NCBI RefSeq assembly: GCF_002234675.1
Contig: NC_019866.2
Span: forward strand, 23,343,455 to 23,407,454
Direction: 5' to 3'
From: Oryzias latipes
Lineage: Eukaryota; Chordata; Actinopteri; Beloniformes; Adrianichthyidae
Length of the DNA: 64,000 bases
The position numbers and the translations under genes were made by a program. A model generated the notes under the pieces. That model ran no database searches. It saw only the letters and a program-made list of their open reading frames with translations, and was not told the DNA's origin. Of this stretch, positions 11,810-22,699 are shown piece after piece. How positions within the stretch are numbered: the first letter of the stretch is position 1; each line of letters begins with the position of its first letter.

Positions 11810-13800
11810 GTCACTTTAATGTCACACAAGCAGCAGAGTCTCTCCCTAATCTTCTGCAAGTAATGCCAAAGGTCAATGTCACAGATCTGATCCTAAATCA
11901 GATTTTATTCTGTAAATATGTTTTGTGTGCATATTTATGGGGCAGGAGGAGCTAGCAGGAGGTGTAGAGAGTGGCTGGGAGGAAGCAGTGAAGAAGGTCG
12001 CAGCATGATGGATGGAGAACGGGGAGGAAAACCAGAGAGGCCTCAATTTGTTTAAGCCGAGGATTTTAGGATTACCTTTGGCAATTAATCTTGTTACATT
12101 GCTGTGCAGCAACACAGGGTCTGGTGTGGGCGGGGCCTGTGCATGTGTGTGTGTTAGTGAAAATACTGACAGCTGCAGCTCTATACTGGGCTCATAAGTC
12201 CTAAAGCTGAAGGCATGATTAAGGAAATCTGACTTTTTATTACTTTTCACTGTTTTCTCTCCTCGCTGTGACAGAGAAGGGAGAAGGTAAATGCTTATCT
12301 GCTTTTATACATTCAATCCTGAAATGTGCTAAAAATGAACCATAAAGTAAAAGGAGATTTGAATGTACTGTCAGGAAGAGAAAGGTATTAAAGTGGTCCT
12401 AATTGCTGGATCTTGTACCTGTAAGTCCAAGAGCACACAGCCTGTTGTCTCAGCGTGTAAGATGTGAATCAGAGAAGAAGAAGACATGAGCGCAGAAAGC
12501 AACATGAGCAATGGAATAAACAGAAGAGGCAAAAGGAAAAACGTCATTCTTTGGTTTAAAACGTTTTACCTTATAAACTTAAGTTTGCTTTGTGGAGGAT
12601 GCTGAAGCTGAAATGATGCTCTTTTTACAATGTTCAGTTTACATATATATTTAGTTTTTGGTGGGGTAATTTTTTTTTACACCTATATTCTGCCCCTATT
12701 GTACTTTGCCCCCCCCCCCCCCCCCCCTTTCCATCGTGAAAAAGTGCAATATTGGTTGTACTTGTGAAACCACTGTTGCAATGACAAAAAAGGCTTATGA
12801 AAAATATTTTGTTTGTAGAAGTTTTAACTTTAAGTTTAGAGATATCTTCAAGAAAAATTAAAACTGTGCAGTTTTTTTTTTGTTACTGAGATGGTGAAAG
12901 TGAAATTGTGTAATTTTAGTGAAATTAAACGCTTGTTTTCAACACGTCCTGGAACGTTTTAAACACTCAGATGATGGAATTATGAGAAAAAGTTTGAGTT
13001 TGCATTTGTTTAGGTTCCATTTTGCTGAGTGGTTCTGCATTTAATAGAAAAATTATGCCACTTTTGACCTGATTAATGAAAAAAATAGAAACACACGGAG
13101 TCATCGGTCTGCTCAGTCGTGCTCCAACCCCCCCCCCCCCCCCTCTCTGCCTCTTCGTTTGTTTTCTGTAAAGAAGTGTCATGAACTGACACTCTTCAGA
13201 CATTAAGGTTAGGGTGGAATGTTCATTTCAAAGAGCCATTTAAAAAGACTGGCTCTTTTTATATTTAGTCATTTTTCAGAAGCCAGCCTGGAGTTTATTC
13301 ATTTAATCCTGGAAATAAACACAGGGTCGGAGATCTGGAGTATGAATTATTTTTGAAACATCTGCCATAGCTTCATTTGACATGTGTGGACAACATGTTA
13401 AAGTCTGATCTGGATTTAAATTTTCTTTATTTAATTTGCTAAACGAATGAATGAATGATACACAGGTTTTCCAGCCACATGTTGGCGAGGAATTCTCTGG
13501 TTTCTCTGAATCTTCCATGGCGCTGAGTGCTGCTGAGAAGGACACAGCGATGTCCAGGATTAGTCAGGAACGCAGGAACCTCTTCTTTGAGACAGCCTCT
13601 TCAACTTTACAGATTCATAAAACAACAACAAGTCCATGATTTTGAAAAGTGTATTAAAGAGAAATGATCATTTGTTCTTTATGATTCTAAAGGAAAAAGT
13701 TCCACTCTGTCTTTCAACAGCTCCTGATTCCGGGACCGAACATCTTCCTCACTGATCTGACTCCGATGATGGAGCTCATGTTCTTGTTTTTTTTGTTTTC
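11810..13800. other. Upstream region of the synaptotagmin gene
   Basis: No coding exon was recognised. C runs lie at 12709-12727 and 13128-13143. A non-coding leader exon for syt5 could end near 12285 (AAGGGAGAAG followed by GTAAAT), but nothing proves transcription. Confidence 0.35.
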
Positions 13801-13821
13801 TTTTAGAACAACTGGTGAAGG

Positions 13822-16800
13822 ATGCGACTCCCAAGGGCGGCAGAGGAGGAGAAGGAGCGTCCGCCTCCACCTCCCTCCCACCACTCCAACCACCAGTTCA
13901 CCAGCATGAAGAACAAGTTCTTCAATGAGCTCACACATCTGCCAAGTGAGCTCTCTGTGAGGCCCATACTTTAACCCCTGTGCTATCCTAGGCACATTAA
14001 CGTTGGGAGTTGGGTCATCTAGACCCACTAGACAGTGCTCTGAACCTTTTTTCTTCAATGATTTGTGATCTTCACTGGTGTCCTTGGATTACATGAAATC
14101 TTTCCACCTTTATCCACCGTTGTCATGGTAGGGAGAACACGTCAATGTGAGGGGGGGTCATCTAAGATAGCACAAGGGTTAACGTCCCACTCCGACCATC
14201 TTTGGATCTGTTTTCAAAGCGTTCCCAGTGGGCTTTTGATTACAATGTTGAATAAAGAAATACTCAGAAATGCTGTTTTAAAGTTAAATTCTTTTATAAA
14301 AGTCCTCCATCATGAGAAAAATACCACAAGAACATGTTAAAAAAACACCAAAAACATGATTTTCATTGGAGTGGGTCTTTAAGCAGAAACACCCAAATAT
14401 GTGGCCCTCAAGAAGTTAAAAAAATAGATTTCAGTAATGATCAGACTTTAAGTCGTAGCAAAAATATATTTTTTTATCTTGATTAATAATCTTTTAACAT
14501 GGAAAAACAGTATTTTTTGAAATCTTTAACATTACACGTTACAAAGCATTTGCCACATCATCTCATCACTGTCTCTTCATTTGTTCTCATCCATTTGTTT
14601 GATTATTTTCTGCCTCTTTTCATCTTCTCCTCATGTGATCCATCATCCATCTTCCTCAAGATCATAAGCTCAAGAGTAAGTCTGTTTCACTCCCATCCTG
14701 CTGTTTTCGGAAGAAGAAATGAATGAAAACTATTATAAGAGAACGTTAAGTAAAGACAGAGATGTCCCTGCACAGACGGGATATTTAAAAAATATATATA
14801 TATTTTCAGTTAATTCACCAAAAAAGACGTTTGTTGGAATATTTCCCAGTAAAATGGATTGGTAACTAGAAAAGTTAGAGAGAAAAATCCTTTTAGCACT
14901 TGAAAACATACATTAACGGGGCTTTAAATGTCAATTATACACTGAGTCATAATCAAGATCAAATTTACCCACAAACTAACATCTCTGCAGATCTTTTTAC
15001 TCCATTGACTCATCATTAGAGGAATAATAATTTTTTATTCTCTCCTAGCTGCGTTAATCAAATTTTCAGAATTTTCTTTATCTGCATAACTAATATGGAT
15101 CAAATTTGAGTCAGTGCGTAAATAAGGGGCTTTTTTTTTTCTAAACACTCGTGTCAATATTGTTATACTTTAAATTGAGATGGTCATATGTAAAAACTTA
15201 CCAAATTACCTAACAAATCATAATTGATACTATTGATATCTCATAAAAAGACTTTTATGACAACAGCTTTCCAACGGACTATTTTTTTCTTGAAATAAGG
15301 CTCTTCTTAACTTCTTAAAATTCAGTTTTTGCAGTGTAAAACTCAGACCCATCAAATAAGTTCTTTGAGTTTAATTGATAAAAAAAACAACTCTCCGTTC
15401 TTCCAGTGCCCATGTGGGCTGTGGGTGCCATCGTGGTCGTGGTCCTCGCACTTGTCGGCTGTCTGGGATTCTGCATCTACAAGAAGTGCGTCAACAAAGG
15501 CAAAAAGCCCAAGAAGACCAGAGAGAGGAAAGGAGGCCGAGGACGCAGGAAGAAGGACAAGGAGGGAGAAGAAGGAGAGGAGAAAAAGGTGGGAAACCCT
15601 CTGTTATGTAGAATTTATTAAGAAGAAATTCAGAGAAGCCAGAACCACATATTCCTGTTTCATTTCAAACAACATTCTCAGGAACTTCAATGTGACACTA
15701 GATATGGCTCTGAGTGAGTTTTGTGTTGTTTTTCTGAAAACTCTGATGACTAATATCCTTTATTTACATGTAGACTTGTTATTTAGGAAACTTATGCTTC
15801 AGTGTTTTTTGTTTTTTTACCACTGACAAATATTCTCAATCGGTTCAATTCTAAATAATAAGTTAACGATTCTATTTGAATATTCACAAAAAAAAGTAGA
15901 AATTTATTAGATATTGATTTGTTTTAAAGTACCATCCTGCTTTTGTTTTGGTGTGAAAAAAAAACAAAACAGTTTTGGCCTGAATTAGTATTTAAGCTGA
16001 ACAAAGGTGGAAGTATCTGAAGTGGAAGTCTGAAATTAGCTGATCATTGATGATTTGGGGGACCTTGGACATCCTCTTATCAGTTAATTATCGCCCTGCT
16101 GTCGTCCTGCGAACCGATTGCAGCTGGACTGCCACTGCATGACCACCAAATGACCACTGACCGATGTCACAAAATGGTTTTTTGTCTTTTAATTTTAACT
16201 TCTTTTTAAAACCTTGGTGGCTGCCGTGCGGTGTATAAAAATTACCAATGTCGCTGCGCGGACATCTGCTGATATTGCTGGAAAACTTGCATTCAGGTTG
16301 CTGCGTGTTGGTATTTTGGGATGTGTGAGCTAGGTTTAAGCAGCCGGGGATGTTTTGGTTCAATGAAGCTTTCAACCCTCTGAAACAACTAGGACCTGAA
16401 CTCACTTGTGTTGAATTTAATTTTCTTTGATAAAAATAAGCACAAGAGGATAAAATAAAAAGCTTTTAGGACGATTTCTCTTTTTAAAATGCTTGTGTCA
16501 TGTTGAGAGCTGCTTGTTAGATTACATGCTCAAGGTGAGGCTGGCTAAATGACTCAATTTCTGTGCAAATGAAATAAGATATTTCTTTAAACATTTATCT
16601 GTGTGGTTAAGGCGGGGGTCGGCAACCCGCGGCTCCGGAGCCGCATGCGTCTCTTTAGCGCTGCCCTAGTGGCTCCCTGGAGCATTTTCAAAAATGTTTG
16701 AAAATGTAAAAAGATGGGAGAGACAAATATATTTTTTGTTTAGATATGGTTTCTGCAGGAGGAAAAACAAGACACAAATATTCTTAACGTTTTCCAATGC

Positions 16801-19800
16801 TGTAACAATGTGTAGAATAAATATTAATTTTCAACATTTCTGTCACCGAAGATTTGCGTCATAGTCTGCGACACACGTTTCTACCAGCAGGGCAGCGGAC
16901 CACTAGGCAGGTGGCTGATGGAAATCGAACCACCGTCAGTTCCGTGCATTGCTTGATGAAGTTGAAAGCGAATATTCTGATCTCCTCCTACACAACAAAG
17001 TCCGATGGCTGTCCAAGGGTGACGTTTTGCGTCACTTGTCGTCTGTTCAGAACACATGAAAACATTCCTGAAAAGCAAAGACCTGAACTACCCGCAACTG
17101 GAAGATACTGAGTGGCTTGAAAAGCTGCACTTTTTAGTGGATATGACTGTGACAAGTCACCTAAACGAGCTGAATGAAAGTCTGCAGGCGCCGCAAATGC
17201 TTGAAGCTGTTCTGTCATTCGAGCACAAGCTGACTGTCTTTGTAGAGATGTACAGCGAAGAAGAGAAGAGGATGCCGCTGCGTTTTACGCTTGCACTGAC
17301 TTGCTTGGCATTTGCACAGAAATCAAACTTAACTGTATCAATTCGATTTGATATACTTTACCTTTTCAAAAGGCTGTTGTTTTATTTTTATAAACGTAGG
17401 CTGCATTTTATTGCACTCTGTTTAGTTCCCAGAGAGGGGCACGTCGGCACGTTCCATTTAGTTGTTTTTTGTTCGAATCCTCAAAATAAAAATGACATCA
17501 AAAATTGGATTTCTTTATTACATTTCTTTATTTTATCAAAGCAATGAAACATAATTCATTGATATTGTAATGAAGTTAAACTTGCACAACAGAGCAGTCA
17601 CGTGACGCGTCGTTCTCCGCAGAATGCACTGCAGGGCAAATAAACATTTAATCGTTAATAATGCTCATTATGTATTTGTAGCAACTTAGTCATTTTGATA
17701 GCAGGCTAATAAAGCTAACATAAATACACATTGCATGTGTCACCTTCATTATAAGGCTTAAATAGGGCTTTTAATATTTTGCGGCTCCAGACATATTTGT
17801 TTTTTTCGTCCAATTTGGCTCTTTCAACATTTTGGGTTGCCGACCCCTGGATTAAGGAATACAGATGAAGATGACTGTTTCCAGAGTCTCACTGCATTTT
17901 CCATTTGACTGTAATCTCTGTTTAACTGTCCACAGCTGTTTGGCATCCATCCAGGTCAGGACTAGGGATGAAAGCCGTAGCAGGATAGAACTGAATGTAC
18001 TGGAAAAAGGACCCAAACTCCACCTTAGCTCAGAAAAGAACCCAAACCTCATCTCACTTCTGCACAAGAGGTTAAAAGTGAAAAAGGTTAATGTATTGAT
18101 TTTTGTTTGTCTTCTAGGAAGGAGAGGAAGGGAAAGAGGAGGAGGAGAAGGAGTCTTTAGGAAAACTGGAGTACTCTCTGGATTATAACTTCACTGATAA
18201 CCAGGTACACTGGGCTGTAGACCTGCACATTGAAGCGAAAACGTATCATCAATGCAATATCAGCCCATGTATCAGACGATGTAAACTGCGATAAATGGTT
18301 ACCAGAAATGTTTAGACACAACAAAACAACCTCATGGCAGCTGGAAGTGTTGAACAAATCAAATAAAGCCCTGCATGCATTTGACCAATAAGATGGAGCC
18401 CTTTAATGTTAAACGACCGTCTCCTAGAACTTCTGGAGTATAATTTAAGTTATATTTTCTTTTATTTAAACAAAACTGTGGTAGTGAATTGGAAATTATG
18501 TGTCAGTAGTTCCTTGTTTTGCCATGTCTTGTATCACAAGTCATATAGTCATTGCAATATTGATCACTAATGTCGCAAGCGTTCCTCAAACCGTGCAGGT
18601 AAACATCTGGAAATGTGTTGTTTTCCACAGCTAAACTAAACCTAATCTCTTTCTTCCTCTCAGCTCATAGTGGGCATCCTTCAGGCTCAAGACCTTCCAG
18701 CCATGGACATGGGGGGCACTTCAGACCCCTACGTCAAGGTGTACATGTTGCCAGACAAGAAAAAAAAGTTTGAGACAAAAGTTCAACGCAAGAACCTGTG
18801 CCCCGTTTTCAATGAGACGTTTACCTTCAAGGTTCATCCGTTTGGACATTTTCATGATGTCTAACCTGACGACTTGTTTTTCTGTTATTGTTTTCAGCTC
18901 ATTCATGTAGAACTTCACCCTTCCTCTTCCAGATACCCTACAGTGAGTTGGGGGGTCAGACTCTGGTGCTGCAGGTTTTTGACTTTGATCGTTTTGGCAA
19001 ACATGACGTCATTGGTGAAATCAAGATCCCAATGAACAGTATTGACCTCGGACAACCAATACATGAATGGAAGGATCTGGTTGGAGGAGAAAAAGAAGAG
19101 GTTGTTGATTTATATGCATCATATCCACAGTGAATTAAACATTAATGATTAATATCTAAAACGTAACAATTTATATTTTTCCTGACAGCAAGAGAAATTG
19201 GGTGATATCTGCATTTCCCTGCGTTATGTCCCCACGGCTGGCAAGCTAACGGTCAACATAATGGAAGCCAAGAATCTGAAAAAGATGGACGTAGGAGGAC
19301 TGTCAGGTGAATATCTAGAGGGGAGAAGGTTGGCTCACATCATAGCATAAATGTCATGGATGACAGACATTTGCATTAATCCAGGGGTTTGATGGTTTAA
19401 CTGGTAGCCATAATTTGGCTCTTGGGATTGGAAGTTGGGACTACATGATGGAGTAGTGATTCCAGCTCTTCCCTCTCAGTGAGAGGGAGGGTCTTGGTTC
19501 AAATCCCAGCTGGGTTCTTTCGGTGTGGAGTTTGCGTGTTTTCCCTGTGCATGTGTGGGTTTTCTCCTGGCACTCCGACTTCCTCTCACAGTCTAAAAAC
19601 ATGCTTCATAGTACAGTGGGTATCTTTATATTGTTCTTAGGTGTGACTGAGTGAGTGTGTGGGCCTGCAGCAGATCAGGTTGTACCCTGCCATTGCACAA
19701 CAGTAAATGGCAAATGACGCATACTTATGTGGCGCTTTTCTACCTTCTTCCAAGGCCCAAAGCACTTTACAGTCACAGTCCCATTCACACACACATTCAC

Positions 19801-22564
19801 ACACTGGTGGCGGTGTAGGTACCATAACCGTTCGGCCTGGAAAATCCGTTCAAGGTCCTTTCGACTGAAGGTACCGTCACACTACGGTAACCCCACTTGG
19901 ACAAACTACGTAGCGTCGATCTGCTCTGGCTTAAGTTAAAGTTATTTTCCCTCATAAATTGTGTCTGATGATCTTCTTTGTAATTTTTTAAAGAGATTTA
20001 GCCGCAATCTGCTTGTTATTCCAGTATAAATACAGCCTTGGCTGAAAATGTTGTTAGCACGGCTATATGTTGTTCTTCCGGGACTGTTCGGCCAATTATA
20101 AAGCACTGTGCTCATGGATTAAAAAAACTATAAGCGAACATGCATTCAATAATAATCATAGCAATAATAAAGGCACGTTTAAAAGATAATCTCGCTCTAA
20201 GTCGGAGCTCTGTTTGTTTACAACGGACTTCATAATATCTTCTTTTATTGTAGTATCGTCATTTGTCCAGACCAATCACTATCTGATGCGTCGTCTGACC
20301 AATCACATAATGTGACGTCAGCATTAGTCCCAGGACCCCGAACGGAAGTTCCAGGCCGAATGGTTAAGGTACCTACAGCGGCTCTGCTGTCAAACACCTT
20401 GGTCAACCTTCCACCAGAAGCAAGGTGGGGTTCAGTGTTTTGCCCAAGGACACTTTGAGACATGGGCGGGCAAGGCGGGAATCAAATCTGCAATCTTCCA
20501 ATCAGAGGTCAACCACTGCACCTCGGCAGCCCCACCCAGTAACTGCATTGACTCCAGCAACCCAATTACCATGGAAGGGATTCACCGGATTCTGAAGATG
20601 GATGGGTGGATTTAATGTTCTCTTATGTTGTTGTCTGGCTGAGATTGTGACTCACATTTGTTTTCACCCAAACACCGTTGGGTTACAGTCCAGCTTTTAC
20701 TTTGACTATACCCAGCTACAAGGATCTGAAAACATTAAATGCACAAGGACTGTTAACAAAGGACCAAGGATTCATGTGTGTTTGTCGGTTCCAGATCCTT
20801 TTGTGAAGGTGGTGCTGCAGCACAACGGCAAGAGACTCAAGAAAAAGAAGACATCCGTCAAACAAAACACCCTGAATCCTTATTTCAACGAGAGCTTCAG
20901 CTTTGAAATTCCCTTCTCCCAGATCCAGGTTGGTTCTCCACAGAGATAAATTCTAGTGCCCCAACCCAGCTGTGTGAAAATTGTTCTCCACAACTGAGCC
21001 ATCCACGGGGGGAGTAGAGTGCTATGGTCATGGCTGTGCTCAGGAACCACTTTGGGAATTAACCCTTTAACACCGGAACTTAAGCTCCAGTGTTGATGTT
21101 CTTTGAATTACAATAACTCTTCAATCGTTCACGCAATTCACGTAATTCCAACGAGTTCTGAAGCAGCTTTGCACTGGTATGCAACACTTTCCAGTAGTAA
21201 AGTGTTTCCGCAATCAACATAAACCGATTCTTATGCGGAGAAAAGTAGCTCTTTGCTTTTCTATTGTAGAGTAATAAGGTGTTACATATCAGTACAAAGC
21301 TTCTTTTCTGCACTTCAAAATCAATTGGAATTACAATAACGGCGTAAATGGTCAAATAATCAAAGAATTACAGTAATTTGAGGAGCGTGTGTTAGTTCAT
21401 GTCAATGGAAAAATCTCTATAGTGTTAAAGGGGTAAGCCCCTACTCCAAGCCCTTATACTGGCATTGCATCCTATTATCAATGTCTGCAAAATGACTCTT
21501 CCAAGGATCCAAACCAATCATCTCATGGGCTCAAAGCATTGACAGTAAAATAACAACTGGACTAAACAACCACTCCCCCCCCCCCCCCCGTTCCAAATAA
21601 GAAGTACCCTCTGCTCCCAAAAAGTCAAAATCCCGTAGACTTCTGTTGAGAAATAAACAGCGATTACTCAGTCACTATGTTCATCAGAATAACCATTCTT
21701 CCTCCACTACTTTTTATTAGCATGTTCTCTGTAATCCTAATTTATTTTTCACAATAATTTTTCTGTAGCGCAAGTTATTCAAGTTAGAAACTGACTAATC
21801 AGGCATCTCAATAAAAGTATCAGTTAAAAATCTGTTCCAGGTAAATCTCAGCTTCTGTTTTATCCCATCATTAGAACGTGACATTTTTTAAATATTTGTT
21901 GCCATAAAATATTTCTTAGTTCAAAAAATGGAATTTTAGTTAATGCACTTTTTACTTTTTCTCTTATTTTCTCTTTACTTTGATATTTCATCTTTATTTT
22001 AATAGGGTTAAAATCACCTGGCATTCTCTCAACCCAGATTACAACAGTCCTTAAGCAAAAGTAGCCATGAGATATGATGAGGGGATGGCCTGCTTCTTCC
22101 CTAACCATGATACTGCCACCCAAACGTTAGAATGGGATGAAAAAACAAAGGTCACATAGTTTAGCAAAAAAAAAACAAAGTATGACACGTAATTCAAAAT
22201 TATGGTAACTGAAAGAACAAAGGTTTTTAAACATCGGTGAACAGGGTTCCGAGTTCTAAGATCAAATATTTCAAAACCTTTAAAGATCCGCCACACAGAC
22301 TCAACATCTGCATCTCCCAACTCTGTTGGCAATTTTCCTTCGTCTTCTCTGTAGAAAGTGCAGGTTCTCATCACAGTCTACGACTACGACAAGCTGGGCA
22401 GCAACGATCCCATTGGCAAGTGCTGGATCGGTTATGGCGCCTCCGGTGTCGGGCTGCGCCATTGGTCTGACATGTTGGCCAACCCCAGGCGTCCGGTGGC
22501 CCAGTGGCACACGCTCCTGCCCGAAGAGGAGGTGGATGCTGCTCTGAAGGCCCCCATCCGCTGA
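13822..22564 (+). CDS. syt5: Synaptotagmin, syt5-like (C2A-C2B calcium sensor), eight coding exons
   Basis: Coding exons are 13822-13945, 15407-15588, 18118-18204, 18664-18831, 18933-19100, 19189-19306, 20795-20928 and 22355-22564. All have GT/AG borders, the frame is continuous, and the protein is 396 aa. Order: short luminal segment ending [12 protein letters not shown]; membrane helix about 45-66 with Cys at its cytosolic edge; Lys/Arg then Glu-rich linker; C2A from about 125; C2B from about 245. All five calcium-binding Asp are kept in C2A (146, 152, 204, 206, 212) and in C2B (277, 283, 337, 339, 345), as is the C2B polybasic strand KRLKKKK. It should act as a vesicle-anchored Ca2+ sensor for exocytosis. 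The start is the first in-frame ATG after a stop (13816) in the same exon. Paralogue choice (syt5 rather than syt8 or syt2) rests on length and on the tnnt1/pih1d1 neighbours. Confidence 0.9.
13971..14182. repeat. piggyBac-like MITE, copy 1 (TTAA-flanked)
   Basis: About 212 bases bounded by TTAA, with terminal inverted repeats of the form CCCTTGTGCTATC. Close relatives lie at 24543-24752 and 34094-34306 in the opposite orientation. It sits in the first syt5 intron. Confidence 0.75.
14183..14382. repeat. MITE with AAAGACCCACTC-type ends, copy 1
   Basis: About 200 bases. The right end reads GGAGTGGGTCTTTAA and the left end (degraded) GTCCCACTCCGACC. It is related to 28001-28203. It directly abuts the TTAA MITE before it. 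Confidence 0.6.
16613..17849 (+). mobile_element. hAT-family transposon, complete ends, decayed transposase
   Basis: The left end CGGGGGTCGGCAACCC and the right end (reverse strand) CAGGGGTCGGCAACCC are 16-bp inverted repeats. The 8-bp flanks GGTTAAGG (16605-16612) and GATTAAGG (17850-17857) agree at 7 of 8 positions, the length hAT transposases duplicate. The interior at 16854-17300 carries fragments of a GTF2IRD2-like hAT transposase (the frame starting at 17056 includes [16 protein letters not shown]). At 1,237 bp the element is internally deleted. It lies in the syt5 intron between exons 2 and 3. Confidence 0.9.
19430..19690 (+). repeat. tRNA-like interspersed repeat (SINE-like)
   Basis: The stretch holds a B-box-like GGTTCAAATCCC within GGTCTTGGTTCAAATCCCAG. 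It then follows the widespread fish repeat pattern (TGTGGAGTTTGCGTGTTTTCCC, then a GGTTGTACCCTGCC end). Family membership is from memory of the pattern, not a search. It is in a syt5 intron. Confidence 0.55.
19705..20534 (-). repeat. tRNA-derived SINE, split by a 564-bp insertion
   Basis: The outer parts 19705-19813 and 20378-20534 together match the SINE copies at 41200-41464 and 54706-54966, the latter in opposite orientation. Removing 19814-20377 plus one GCGG restores a continuous SINE. Confidence 0.8.
19814..20377. mobile_element. 564-bp non-autonomous element with TGT...ACA ends and 4-bp target duplication
   Basis: The ends are TGTAGGTACC and GGTACCTACA. The inverted repeat continues inward through CGTTCGGCCTGGAA to about 35-40 bp with a few mismatches. 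The flanks are GCGG at 19810-19813 and 20378-20381, a perfect 4-bp duplication of the SINE sequence it entered. No open frame of note. TGT...ACA ends with a 4-bp duplication fit Ginger-type DNA transposons or LTRs; the long inverted repeats favour a DNA element. Confidence 0.8.
21059..21436. repeat. piggyBac-like MITE with TTAACCCTTTAACAC ends
   Basis: The left end TTAACCCTTTAACACC and the right end (reversed) TTACCCCTTTAACAC are inverted repeats. The interior, including a TTCTGAAGCAGCTTTGCACTG segment, resembles parts of the inverted-repeat arms at 42667-43240 and 47033-47593. It lies in the last syt5 intron. Confidence 0.65.
21577..21589. repeat. Poly(C) tract
   Basis: An uninterrupted C run of about a dozen bases in a syt5 intron. 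It is followed by a segment (21595-21830) that recurs near 39300-39500. Confidence 0.7.
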
Positions 22565-22686
22565 GCACAACAGCCAGGCTGCCGTCAAAACACACAAGCG
22601 CAGGTCTTCTAACAGAAGACAGAACTTGGATAGAAACTTTAAGAAACTGTCAGAACTTTCCTTTGTCATCCAGCTGTGTCTGTCTG

Positions 22687-22696
22687 AATAAATAAA
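22687..22696 (+). terminator. Poly(A) signals of syt5
   Basis: Two overlapping AATAAA hexamers about 125 bases after the syt5 stop codon. Confidence 0.7.
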
Positions 22697-22699
22697 ATG

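Noticed and set aside
13822..22564. syt8 or syt2 as identity of the synaptotagmin
   Set aside because: Neighbouring tnnt1 and pih1d1, and the 396-aa length, point to syt5. A tree would be needed to close the question, so the symbol is given with that caution.
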